Below are positions 24,404-35,457 of a DNA stretch of 64,000 nucleotides, piece after piece. This DNA is from Emydura subglobosa (taxonomy: Eukaryota; Chordata; Testudines; Chelidae). The DNA is taken from NCBI GenBank assembly GCA_007922225.1, contig ML679961.1:7237702-7301701 (forward strand), given 5' to 3'. The translations under genes and the position numbers were made by a program. Below the pieces are notes generated by a model. It made no database searches. It saw only the letters and a program-made list of their open reading frames with translations, and had not been told where the DNA came from. Each line of letters begins with the position of its first letter. The stretch's first letter is position 1.

Positions 24404-24572
24404 CAGTGGTTCTCCGCCTGCGGGCCGCTAGCGACCCAATCGGCACACAGCTGCGGCCCATGTGACATCCTCAGGGCCATACAGGTAGTATATATATTGT
24501 GTGGATACAGCCCAAATAACACACAGAGAGCTGCAAATGCGGCCCACGGTGGTAAACAGGTTGAGAATCATG
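24404..24572. mobile_element. hAT-type MITE, CAGTGGTTCTC end
   Basis: The left end CAGTGGTTCTCCGCCTGCGG pairs with the right end CAGGTTGAGAATCATG. The inner sequence has GCGGCCCATGTGACATCCTC and GCTGCAAATGCGGCCCACGG. It lies directly before a minus-strand CR1 tail. No clean flanking duplication was seen. Confidence 0.75.
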
Positions 24573-24619
24573 AGAATCATAGATTGCACACAACAGTTGC
24601 CTGCATAATTACCCATCAT

Positions 24620-24720
24620 TTAGAATCATAGAATCAAAGGCTTAGAAGGACGGCAAGGGTCATCTAGTCTAACCACCTGCCAAGATGCAGGGTTGGGTGC
24701 TTACAGATCCATCTGTCCTC
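24620..24720 (-). mobile_element. CR1 3' end
   Basis: TAGAATCATAGAATCAAAGG then GTCATCTAGTCTAACCACCT is a reverse-complement CR1 tail with the 8-bp terminal repeat. Confidence 0.8.
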
Positions 24721-25284
24721 TTACTCACACATTGGCTTACTCAGACCCCTCTGCTTACCAGTCCACCCAGCTGCCCCGCCCCTGGCATGCAAAAGTCCTA
24801 ATGGGACAAACTAATGTTTTTTAAAAACCGGGAATATCATGGAAAGCACGAGCCTCATGAGAGCAATCACACAACCTTACTGATGGCAAATACATGGCGT
24901 ATGCCAGGAGTCTCTTTTCTTCTGCTAGGTGCAGATCGCTACAGTGGTGACACACCATTTTCCCACGTCCCTCAGGACACAACACATTGTGCATTTGCTG
25001 CTGTGGAAAGACTATTTGGTGCTAACTGCCACAAATTTCCTTGTGCAGTGTCATTCCCCTGACATTAATCCCTACAGCTGCAAATAGACCTAAGAATTAA
25101 AACAAACAGCCCCATACAGCTGCTGTACACGTCCCACTCCAAAACCACACAGTGAAAGAAACTTCTCTTACAATTACCCCACTGCTGTGTGGTGCATGAA
25201 ATGAACATCTTGGAAGCGTGGCATACCGCGTCCACTTCTGTATGAGTGGCAGGACGTGGATCTCATTGTACCTGACGGAAACAA

Positions 25285-25440
25285 AATGGTGACACCACTG
25301 GAGCTACCCCAATTTACACCACAGGACGATGTCTTTGCAGAAATTCTACCTGGTTTATTTTCAGAGCCTCACGATTATGTAGTGAAATCAATGGAGCTAT
25401 ATCAAATTTACCCAGCTGGCAATCTGGCCTGTAGTCTATA
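25285..25440. mobile_element. Two half-palindromes of the GTGTAAATCAG MITE family
   Basis: GGAGCTACCCCAATTTACACC at about 25299 and TCAATGGAGCTATATCAAAT at about 25389 are similar half-elements in the same orientation. Confidence 0.45.
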
Positions 25441-25660
25441 CAAACTGCACCTGCATATAAATATACTTCTACCACCTTGTCTTTTTTTCAGAGCACCCTT
25501 ACACCTTACAAATAAACCCTGTTCCCTGTATTGCAGAGACTGTAAGCACATATTTACTGAATAGCTACAGTAATTGTAGTACTTGGACAGATACCAAATA
25601 ACTGGAAATTGTAATCAGCTGAAGCAGAAGCTAAAGAGTAGCTAAAGCGATAAATAATAG

Positions 25661-26516
25661 TGTGACAGGGTCAGACCGGATGGCTACCGGAGAGTTCTAG
25701 AAGGCCAATATTTCAGCCCCAGGCTCAGCAAGTCCCTTTCCCCCCGTATCCGAGCAGGGTTTACTCCAGGTTAATTAACACACCTGGAGCCAATCAAGGC
25801 CCTGCCCAGGACTTGTGAAAAGCCTCCCCTCCGGAGAAAGGGTGCGGCTGGAGTTGTGGGAGTGAGGTGAGCTACCAGAGTGTGCGAGCAGGCAAGACGC
25901 TGTCAGAAACCAGGAGGGTTTAGGAGAAGGAGCAGGACGCTGGCTGGAGAGAACCCGGCAGTACAAAGACTGGGGCAGGGAAAAACCCTGCCGAAGAGGG
26001 CAAAGGACCTTTCCCAGGCCTGAGGGAAAAGACCCTGCCAGAAGCGGAAGCTAGAACTGGACATTTGGTTGGGCACTACCACGCCCAGTGGGGCTGTCAG
26101 GGGTTAAGAGCCTCCCCTGGCAAGGAGGCCAGGAAGGGCCCCTGTCCGAGCAGGGTAAGGACATTAAGTCAAGGGGCAGGGGAAAGTAACGCAGGGAAGC
26201 CAGCAGCTTTCCTGAAGCCACAGCACAAAGCTGCTACTTGTAGGGTCCCTGGGTTGGGGCCCGGAGTCAAGGGTGGGACCGACCCTCCCCCCCGCCAGCC
26301 ATTCACTGGAGGGGCAGGAGCCCCAGCAAAGAGCCAAGGGTCTCTGAGAACCAGAGACAGGACCAGGACCCAGCAGGGAGCAGCCATCTTAGAGTGGCTG
26401 TATTACCCTCCCCCACCACTAGAGGGTGGAAGAGCACTTAGGGGCGAAGCGGTTCCCTGACCTACCGCTAGAAGGAAGCGCTGGACCCACCGAGGTCGAG
26501 GAAGAGCTTTGTCACA
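25661..26516 (+). mobile_element. LTR-like element with TGTGACAGGG start, related in style to the 34.5 kb copy
   Basis: It begins TGTGACAGGGTCAGACCGG and ends GAGCTTTGTCACA, so the ends are a short inverted TGTGACA pair. A GTGAAAAGCC at about 25814 sits where the other copies have TATAAAAGCC, suggesting a decayed TATA box. GC-rich U5-like sequence follows. Flanks are AATAG and CTAGT, not a clean duplication. I recall this as a common turtle LTR-type repeat, but its superfamily is not proven here. Confidence 0.6.
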
Positions 26517-26874
26517 CTAGTGACACCTAATATCTGTCATCGACAATCAAATCCAGAACCTCACAAAACCGGACACGTCGCTTCGCTGTCACTTTTCTTT
26601 AAGGTTTGTTACTATGTTAATGCATTACGAAGACGCACTGCAGACAAAACATCGACTTTTGGCTGAGCACCTTTATGGGAGCTTCTGCCCATTTCTAAGC
26701 AGGATAATTCCCTTGCTCACTTTCTGGAAAGAGGCAACGACACTTTTATCTTGGGGGGGAAATTTTTTTTTTTTCCAGTCTAAAATTAGTCTGTTTTTTA
26801 ATGTGTCCAAAATCAGAGGCCATTTTTGAAAACTTGTGGCCAGCTGTCTTGCCTTAAGCTCAAAGAAAGTCACT

Positions 26875-26950
26875 GGCCACGAATAAAACCTAAGCCTCTC
26901 AACTTGGACGCCAGCATCCATCCACTGGACGACACTACCTCTAGCTCCAG
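26875..26950 (-). mobile_element. MIR 5' fragment
   Basis: CCAGCATCCATCCACTGGAC then GACACTACCTC is the reverse complement of the MIR tRNA-like head. Confidence 0.6.
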
Positions 26951-28189
26951 CTCTGAGAAGGTCTGACACGAGCTGGCCATTACGAAGAGAGGAAAGGAAG
27001 CAGCCAGTGCGGTAGGAAGGGACTAGAAGGGAATAAATCTCTTCATAATTTCCCCTCTTCACAACTCCTGACTTCTGTTGGGCCTGCAGAAGGGAAGAGA
27101 AAAGCTGAGTGAATCAGCCAGTCCACACAGCTACCACACAGAGAGAGAGGCAGTGTCTTTTAGCTTCTTGCAAAGACAGAATCCATCACCATCTGATAAT
27201 GTGACATGGTGCATAGAAATCGACAGAGATTCTAGCCAGCAATCTGTCGCAGATTTATTGACCAATCAGTCATCTGTTAGTGTCTTCAGAAACGCAACAC
27301 AATAAACAGCAGCCGCTACACAATCAATGCAATAAAAAGCTTCTTGCCGGTCACACTCAATCAACGCTATCATCTACCATTAGGGAACTGAAGGGAAAAG
27401 GAATCAGGGCTTATTTCCCCTCCACATTATTATGTAGCTAAAGGCTGAAACTTGTGATAACACTGGGTACAAAGCCCTCCTTATTACAAGATTTCCTGCT
27501 GATTACGAGTTCTAAACATTGCATTATGGGGGAAAAAAAACAAACAAAAACAGAGATGAAAAACGTCACCTGGGCGTGGGCACTGGATCACTGGCAGATG
27601 CACTGCATATAAATCTATGCCAAGCTCCAATCCATGTTTTCATTCCCAGAGAACTCAGCTCATAAACCAGATCACAAGAGACACGACAAGAGCTTTCATG
27701 GGACAGAAGACAGGAACGCTAGGCCTGGCTATCATGGAGTCCATGCAGTTGAGTATTGTCTTCTTGGGAGAGTTTTCAGTCCATTTCCTACAATGAGGCA
27801 AATGCGAACCTTTTCCACTCACTGGAAACAGGAAATTGGCTCCTTTTCCAGAGAGATGTCTGTAAATTAAAAAAGGAATAAGAGGGAGCTGGAAAAACTA
27901 CAGGCAAGCAGCAAAACACTGCTCTGGGGCTTTTCAACTGCTTTGTCAGAATGTAAAATTAGGGCTTAACTGCCGTCAAGGCTGAAAAGACTTCAGTTTT
28001 GTTTTTACATTCCCAGTGCATATACTGCCCCTTTTTCCTGGATCTTGCCAAAGAAAGAGGACTAAGTGCGGAAGAGGGACAGGGAAATAACGGGCGTTTG
28101 GGGCTACATAGCCATTCTGATTATTTATTATCATTAATTATTAGAATTGCATCAAGCCCAAGATGGTATCCACGTCCATAAACCTGACC
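26951..28189. other. Intronic, no feature recognised
   Basis: Unique-looking sequence. The short open frames show no family similarity. The same holds for 24721-25284 and 26517-26874. Confidence 0.5.
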
Positions 28190-28320
28190 AACTTCTCTTC
28201 TGATTCCTAAATTCAGGGAAGTGTTTCAGCGTGTGCCTGGGTCCCAGTGACTTCATCTTACAGCTAAGCACATGCTTACGTGCTTTCCTGAAGAGGCATG
28301 CTTTAGACTCTTCGGCTGAA
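28190..28320. mobile_element. MITE relic, CAGCAAAGCACTTAA family
   Basis: AAATTCAGGGAAGTGTTTCA on the left and AAGCACATGCTTACGTGCTT then TCCTGAAG on the right form a palindrome. Confidence 0.65.
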
Positions 28321-28439
28321 GCCCTGGGTATGTTCTGAGAAAGGACTGCAAACAGCATCTTGGAGTAACAAGGTCATTGCCAAGTCACATGGAAGCTTGT
28401 TTCAGAAAATGTACGACACAAGTATGTTAGGTCCATTGT

Positions 28440-28725
28440 AATAATTATATTAATTTACATAACACTAATACTTACCAGTCTGGGTCCATTGCCCTACATG
28501 CTGAATGTAGGCAGAATAGGAGACAGCCTCTGCTCTGAAGTGCTTACAAGCTAAATAGACAAGACAAACAAAGGGGAGGATTATACCCCCATTGTACAGG
28601 CGGGAAGCTGAGGCAGAGATTAAGTGACTTGCCAAAGGTCACACGGGGAGTCTGTGGCAGAGTAGGGAATCAAACCCACATCCTGTCAATCCCAGCACAG
28701 TTCCTGAATCAAAAACCCAGCCTTG
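28440..28725 (-). mobile_element. MIR-like SINE with L2-type tail
   Basis: AAGTGCTTACAAGCTAAATA, CAGGCGGGAAGCTGAGGCAG, TAAGTGACTTGCCAAAGGTC and GTCTGTGGCAGAGTAGGG are MIR and tail landmarks in reverse complement. Confidence 0.85.
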
Positions 28726-30149
28726 ATCTTTCCAGGATCTTCAGGAGGGGTCAAAGAAATGGTTACATAGGCCCCATTCTTGTGCAACTATAAATATTGC
28801 TGACACATCAACCTAGGTACAAAAGTTGAGAGTCAGCGTCACCAGTATTCTCTAGCTGCTTTGTGCCACAAATCTAGCTAATGGGGGCTTTGTGACAGCA
28901 CAAATTGCACTAGTGAATCTGCTCCCAGAGCTATCCCTCTAGCTCTCTGCATCGATATCCTTATATATTGACATAGAACACTGGCAATTTCAAGGCCTGA
29001 TTCACCACCATGACATGCCAGCTTGTCATTTCAATGGAGTGACAGCGGTCTAAAATCAGAGCCATGCAGTGGTGGCACAGTCTTTTATTGTCAACAATTA
29101 GTATGCAAGTCAAATCTGTGTTCTAGGGCTGCTCCTGCAGGTCCTTAAAAACTGTTCCCAAGTGCAGGGCCTACTGGCTCAAAGGAATCGATGCCAACAG
29201 CAACTGGTAGACTAAGCCATGACTGTCTTAACACAGGCTGCTTGGAGTGAGAAGGGGTGAGAGGAAAGCAATGTGGTCTCATTAGCCTACAGCTGACTTG
29301 AGTGAGCAGTGTGCAGAGGTCAAGAGGTAAGGGGGAGGAGGAAAGTGGGGAAATAGGAAGAATGCCTTGGCCGAGCTGATCTCCTAGCATATGTTACTAG
29401 GACAGCAGAATGGCGGGACGGAATATTCACTGGCCAGCTGCTCAGGTTTATGGAGTTGCTCATTTAGCTCCGACTACAAGGAACTGATGTTGTGCTTGGA
29501 ACAATATCATCGTAAAAGAGAGGTACAAACGTCCTTGCAGTGCTTTCAAAAGCTACATCCATCCTCAGAGAAACCCTGAAACACATACAGTGTTCACATC
29601 ATCTAAGGCCTGATTTAAATTCTTAACTCTCTTTGAAGCACATCAAAAGCTTTTATTAGCTATAATATCAGGGGTACAGAGGGATTTCATCACAGCAGAA
29701 TCTAGGATCTAAGCACGGGATGGAACACAGCGGTAGCTACACACTCAAGAGCAATGGCTTAAATTCAGCCTCTAATTGCTAAAGCAACCTTACGCTTTCA
29801 TTAATTTGCACACCCTATACAATCCTGCAGCAGAGACCCGTGACAAGAAGAAAAAAATTATACGCTGAAGGGTCAGCCTGTTGAAAAAGGACTCATGGAA
29901 CTGAATGCCAAGGTTTTGAACACAGGGACCTTCAGCCAGTGCAAACAGCATGGTTCCGCCGCTGTTCACAGAGCTCCAGCCAGTTGCAGCATCTGAGGAT
30001 TTGGCCCATGATTTTTGAGGACTGCTCAAAGCAGACTTCAATACGTGATTCCTCTGCTTCTCGAATGCAAGAGTCAGCCTCAGATGAGAACAGGCACCGT
30101 GTTTAAGAATCAGACTGGGAACTCCACAGCAGGCACTCAAAAACTCGAG
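28726..30149. other. Intronic, no feature recognised
   Basis: A possible MITE half lies at 28990-29060 (TTTCAATGGAGTGACAGC). Otherwise nothing was seen. Confidence 0.5.
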
Positions 30150-30235
30150 CCAGGTTCTCCACCCAAGTAAATCATTTTTGCTGCATTTGCTTCAATGAAG
30201 CTCTGCCACTTTACACCAGCCGAGGATCTGAGCTC
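30150..30235. mobile_element. MITE relic, GTGTAAATCAG family
   Basis: CTTCAATGAAGCTCTGCCAC and TTTACACCAGCCGAGGATCT match the right half of the family. Confidence 0.55.
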
Positions 30236-30444
30236 TCATCTCTGAGCTATGGCTAACATAGCGCAGGCCCCACACCACTGCAGGCTGTAGGAGAGTAAAG
30301 AGTTAAATGCTGGACAAATGGTCAGGCCTAAGTTACAGGAAACGGGGTCAAGAAAAAGAAAGAACTTAAGTAAAGCCAATGCAGTTTTACTAGCATCAGT
30401 GGGAATCGGGTCCAATGCCTCTATATAGGCGTGGCAGAATCTGA

Positions 30445-30848
30445 TTTGTATTTTTTTACAATTTTGATGAATAATAGTGATAATCATTTTAAAACATTTT
30501 CCCCTATTTTTAATCTATTAAAAGTTTCCCAATTGTGCAAAATTATGGATGGGTCAGACAACGGAGGGGTCAAACAACAATGATTTAATGACAGCAGATG
30601 CTGAATTTCAAAAAGTTAAAAGCTTTATAACCATTAAAACACAAAAATCGTCAACATCACATGTCAAAATATACAACATAAATATCCTTAAATCAAACTC
30701 TAATGAGTTTTCAAGCAGCATTTTTCTTACTTTTCCTATCTGTAAATTATTATTGGTGGAAATATTTTTTCATCAGTTTGTGTCTGTACAGTGAAATTGA
30801 CATTTACCAACATTTATGAATAAAAATCTAATCCTTCCAAGCCTAATT
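30445..30848 (+). repeat. Dispersed 400-bp AT-rich repeat, copy 1
   Basis: Matches 38485-38893 along its length: AACCATTAAAACACAAAAAT, CAACATCACATGTCAAAATA and AATAAAAATCTAATCCTTCC occur in the same order. The ends GGCAGAATCTGATTTGTATT and the reverse of the right end GGAAGGATTAGATTTTTATT are alike, suggesting a DNA-transposon derivative. Confidence 0.85.
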
Positions 30849-32029
30849 ATATATTCCATTGCCCAGGAAGCTTAGTATCTTTCCCTCATGATGTCTACAT
30901 AATAGAAATCATGTAGATCCTTCACTATAATTGGAATTTAAATATGTAAGCCTCAGTGTTACCTGCATTGTGTTTGTCAGGGATTAATTATATTAGTCTG
31001 GTCTGGGTTAACTACTTGCCTTATTCACATAGTTCTTCCTCTGCATGAGTGCAAAGATGAGCTGGACTGTTAGTAAGGCAATCTAACAATCCGAATAATG
31101 CAAAGAAAAAATGAAAGTCCTAAGTACAGGAGAAGGCTTAGCCATCGTCAAAAATCAAACTTGGAACAAAACTGTTGTCCATTTTATGTTTATAACAACA
31201 CTGCAATTCGTTGGCTTTAGCAGTGTAGTGACAAGGGAGTGAGCCTCATTTTTACATGATTCCCTTCGAGAAAAAGGCATTTTTAAAAGGCACATGCTCG
31301 AAAGGCAGCCGTTACCCAGTTTGCAAATGACTTTTAAAAAAAAAAAAAGGCTCACATGTGAATAGCTACCATGTTCTGTCAAATGTCACGCTTCTTCAGA
31401 TTCTGAGAAAAAAGATGCAAATATTTCAGAATGGTTTGTTATATCTAGAAAGCATATGCCCTGTAAGAAAGTTCAGAGCCTCTGAAGACTAGTCCTTTCT
31501 TTTTTTTTTCCCCCTCGAACAACCCTCTTCTTTGGTTAAACGATTAACCACATGTGGTTAACGTCATGGAAATACAGTACAAATTTTCATCTATGCACAA
31601 CTGAGATTTCAAACAGAGGGGTGTAAAGGGCAGGAGCTTTGCAGAATGGAGGACTATAAATTAATAAACGAGACAATCTCTCTAAAATATGACCCTTCTA
31701 ACCGTGGGGGATTGGTTTTTATTGAGGAGTGAGAAGAAAGAGCACAGAACAGATGTGTAATCTCCTGGGGACTGCGTTCCTGGCTGAACTCCACAGGCGT
31801 ACACACTCTTTGTTTGCTTTCACGGAGCACCTTGTGAAGCTTAAATATAAACAACATTTTTTTCACTTTAACATCTTTTACTTAATACCCTGTGCCATGT
31901 TTACACTGCATGCTAAATGTTCTGCTCTCTCATCCTTGGAATACAGAGAATCAAAGGACACAGTGCTACCTGCTGCAGCTTCCAATATAAAGACAGGACG
32001 TCTCATTCACCTCCCACTTAGACTGGTGG
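30849..32029. other. Intronic, no feature recognised
   Basis: Unique-looking and AT-leaning, with A and T runs at about 31335 and 31500. 32541-33777 and 33851-34309 also show nothing firm. Confidence 0.5.
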
Positions 32030-32100
32030 AAAACTAGTGTATCTCCTTTGACTTCAACTGAGTTATTCCTGATTTACACTGCCGTAAGTGTGAGACGGAT
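32030..32100. mobile_element. MITE relic, GTGTAAATCAG family
   Basis: TTTGACTTCAACTGAGTTAT then CTGATTTACACTGCCGTAAG matches the family right half. It is adjacent to the nested MITE pair. Confidence 0.5.
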
Positions 32101-32166
32101 CAGGCTCATGGGATCCCCACTTACAGAAATGGCTGAAAATCATTTTCCATTAAAAACAAGGAACTT

Positions 32167-32424
32167 GGACCAGATTTTTAAAGGTATCTAGATGTCTAAA
32201 GATGCAGCTAGGCATCTAGAGTGAGATTTTCCAGAGTGCATAGGCACCTGTCTGCACCTTTAGACACCTGAATAGGGTGACCAGATGTCCCGATTTTATA
32301 GGGAGAGTCCTGATATTTGGGGCTTTTTCTTATCTAGGCACCCATTACTCCCCACCGCCTGTACCAATTTTTCACACTGGCTCTCTGATCACCCTGCACC
32401 TGAAGATCTTTTGAAATCTGGTCC
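32167..32424. mobile_element. Palindromic MITE (TTTGAAAATC family), split by another MITE
   Basis: The ends GGACCAGATTTTTAAAGG and CTTTTGAAATCTGGTCC form terminal inverted repeats. The interior has short TAGGCACC/CACCTTTAG palindromes. The segment 32273-32396 is a later insertion. Confidence 0.75.
32273..32396. mobile_element. hAT-type MITE with a perfect 8-bp target duplication
   Basis: The inner ends AGGGTGACCAGAT and CTCTGATCACCCT are inverted repeats. CACCTGAA occurs at 32265-32272 and again at 32397-32404. It is inserted in the MITE at 32167-32424. Confidence 0.88.
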
Positions 32425-32436
32425 TAGATCCACATC

Positions 32437-32540
32437 TGGTCCTATCCTCAGTATAGCTCCACTTCTTTTAGGAATCAGTGCCACTGATGTCAGAGGAGCT
32501 GTATTGATTTACACCATTTGAAGATATGGCCTGGAGTCCA
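32437..32540. mobile_element. MITE relic, GTGTAAATCAG family
   Basis: TCAGTATAGCTCCACTTC on the left and GGAGCTGTATTGATTTACAC on the right are inverted halves. Confidence 0.6.
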
Positions 32541-33777
32541 ATTTCATTTGCAAGTATTTGGGAGGACTTATACTAGCATCAAAAACAGCACAAAGTCCCC
32601 CAGACTGTGCTATAAAACTTGATGTATTAAATTGGCATTGACTCATTAGCTATTCCTGAGTGCATACTATTCTGTTAACTGCAGCATAGCTAGAACAAAG
32701 CCACCTCAAACCATATTCAACAGCCACTTAAGCAGAGCAAGACTAAAGACCATCAGCGAGCGGCCAGATCACCAGCTAATGTAACCTGGCCTAACTCCAC
32801 TGACCTCAATAAAACTTTGGCCTTTCTTTGACTTCCAAGGATTTGCTCTCATTTGCATCAGCTGAGTATCTGCCGCCAGGAATGAGAAAGAAAAACAAAG
32901 GGATGGGGAGTGAAGTTAGCCATTGGAAAGCAAGAAACAAGAGGCGGTGGTGGCCAGAGATGCTGCTGACAAGTGATGCGCACTGGGACTCTAGTAAAAT
33001 GCTCAGGCGCGGGAAAGTGCACGGTTTTCAACAGCAAAGCTCAGCAATTCCAGCCGCTCTTGTTTCAGCAGCAAATACTTTAATTGGCAAATGCGAAAAA
33101 ATCCTTGTTTGCATAGCGACTCCTCGGATCTTTCCCATCAGCATCATATATTAAAGGAATCCCTCTAGAGCGGGCGACAATACATTGACTATGTCACAAG
33201 AACATGGTTTCCTACAAAAGCTTCTTTCTCCAGCAGATGACATAAAGCTAGGCCAGGCAAGTAAGTTAATTAATTAATAATACTGCCTTCCATTCAGTGC
33301 CTTGACTCTGCTGCCTGCTCAGACTCTTACTGTCCCCGAAGGCAGATACTAGTGTGTAGGCAGCATTATTCACTTTCTATTTTGTACAGATGTGTGGAGC
33401 AGCAGGCACAAAATTCAGTTCATCATAACTTTCATTTCATGACTCATAAAAGATTATATCTTCCCTGCATCACTTGCCTCATCTGTTCAAACATCATCCT
33501 GGATCAACAGATATGCAGATCACACATTAGTCAATTAGCCACTCATTACTGACAGCCTATTAAAGATTAGAGTGTCACTTGTGGGGGTCCTTGTTTTGCT
33601 TCTGTGAGCCATTAAAATTGTCCCCACCTGAGATCCCCAGACGATGCCGTGGCAAAGATTCACCATCAGACACGAGGGCTACCACTAACATGTTTGGGAA
33701 GATGAAATTCTCTCCTGGGCAGATCACCAGTACAAAGCCCATCACCACTTAAAATCCAACTTGAAACCTATAACTTA

Positions 33778-33850
33778 GGGCCCAATCCAACTTCTATTGA
33801 AATCAGTGGGAGTCTTTTCACTGAGTATACAGGAATTGGATCGGTCTCCT
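33778..33850. mobile_element. Short palindromic relic
   Basis: GGGCCCAATCCAACTTCTAT and ACAGGAATTGGATCGG are inverted around GAAATCAGTGGGAGTC. Same style as the other MITE relics; family unsure. Confidence 0.45.
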
Positions 33851-34500
33851 AATCTGCTCTGTGTTTTCAGAGTCATGAGTGGAAAATTGCAAAAGCAATT
33901 TTAAACAGTCCGTTGTGAAAAAATGACAGCCCATCCTTCCTGATGCTTCACCCCCCTCAACCTCAGAGAAAGAAGGATGTTATCCCTTGTTCCATTAAAT
34001 TCGAGCCTGGATCTAAATTCAGAGCCCTTGTTCAGTTTTCTTGGGAAAACTGTTCCAATCAGCTATGCAGAGAAAATGAGATTCTAAGAGCCAATTGCAG
34101 AAATCTCTGGGTAGGTTATAATGCCAGATCGCAACACTGGCTCAAATTCTGAATTCAGTGGTACTGCTCGCAAGGCATGGTGCCATTCAGCACCAGTCAG
34201 GGTAGAAACATTTGGTTCATCCAGGTGCAAGGGCTCACTCACCAGGTCTATCTCACCTGTGAGAGATGCTACATGGAGCACCTGACTGACACCATCATCA
34301 GAAAACACCAGGGAGGGAGAAGAACTATTTCAGCTAAAGAACAGTGTTGGCAGAAGAACAAATGGGGATAAACTAACCATGAGCAAATTAGACTGGAAAT
34401 CAGAAGACGGTTTCTAACCAGCAGAGGAGTGAGGTTCTGGAATGGGCCTCCCCTAACAGGAGGAGTGGGGGCAAGAAACCTAACTGTTTTTAAGATGGAG

Positions 34501-35343
34501 TGTGACAGGGCATATCAGCCACTCACTGGGACAGCAAGAGTTAAAGACTCATTGCAGGCTGAAGAAGCCATGCCCCCTCGTCTTTGCTGGGCATGCTCAG
34601 CTGGGAAGGGGAGGTATAAAAGCCAGTCACCCAGCTCAGTTGGGGCGGATGGCTGACCAGGAAGGAAGTACTCCACCGGCTCTCTCCAGGTGACCGCTGC
34701 CAACACCAAGAACAGAGCCAGAGGCTGCCAGGCCCCAAATGGAGACCAAACAGCTAGGCAAGCCCCGAAGAGGGACAAGCCGTTGGGGGCCACAAGGACA
34801 GGGGACCCCACAGACCTCGGAGAACCGTGGAATGCTGCTGACAGCGACAGGGTAGGAAGTAGCCCAGGCGGCCTGAGGTGTGTAAGAGAGGGAGCAACAG
34901 AGTCACTCTCAGCGTGTTTTGGGTGAAGCCCTGCTGACGCGGTGACCAACACCCCCGACACCAACAGGGACCTGGGCTGGGGCCCAGAGGAGCAGGGCGG
35001 GCCTGAGCCTCCCTACCCTGGGCACCGCAGCCTGACAAGGGGGGCCGCGTCACTGACTCTGCCCATTAGGAATGCTGCCCCGACAAGGTTACCCTATGGA
35101 CTCTAACCATTAGGCCACTCTGCCTGACGCGGAGGCTGTGTTACTGACTCCGGCCATTCGGCTAAGCTGCCCTGGTGAGGAGGCCTTTTTACTGACGCTG
35201 GTTATTAGGCCACATGACCCTGATTACAGGGCCGCCCTGCTGCCGGCCCGGAAGAGGACCCCGGTGTAAACCCATGGCCTTTTCCCCTCCTCCCCTGCGT
35301 ACATGACCCGACGCCCATGCCAGGGCATAGCAGCCCCGCGACA
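34501..35343 (+). mobile_element. Solo LTR inserted inside a CR1 element, with 5-bp target duplication
   Basis: It runs from TGTGACAGGG to GCGACA. TGGAG at 34496-34500 and TAGAG at 35344-35348 flank it as a slightly mutated 5-bp duplication. The CR1 reading ...AAGATGGAG resumes after it as GAGCTTGATAAATTT. A TATAAAA box lies at 34615-34621. The 5-bp duplication and short TGT...ACA ends suit a Gypsy- or ERV-type LTR. Confidence 0.75.
35031..35216 (+). repeat. Four degenerate 46-48 bp tandem units in the LTR 3' part
   Basis: Units begin CCTGACAAGG, CCCGACAAGG, CCTGACGCGG and CCTGGTGAGG. Each contains an ACTGACTC...CCATTAGG-like core. They lie near the 3' end of the solo LTR. Confidence 0.7.
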
Positions 35344-35457
35344 TAGAGCTTGATAAATTTATGATCAGAATGATATGCCAGGGTTGCCTGTGATAGCTGG
35401 GACTGGACTGCATGACCAGGAGGTCCCTCCCAATCATCTGGTCTTATGTTCTTATAG

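Larger units (their letters stand above)
34310..35457 (+). mobile_element. CR1 LINE 3' end, split by a solo LTR
   Basis: 34310-34500 reads as the C-terminal part of CR1 ORF2 in the plus sense (SKLDW, a shifted RRFLTSRGVRFWNG-like segment, GARNLTVFKM). After the LTR, 35344-35457 continues with ELDKF and the tail GAGGTCCCTCCCAATCATC...TTCTTATAGG. The two halves join in register across the LTR. Confidence 0.8.
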
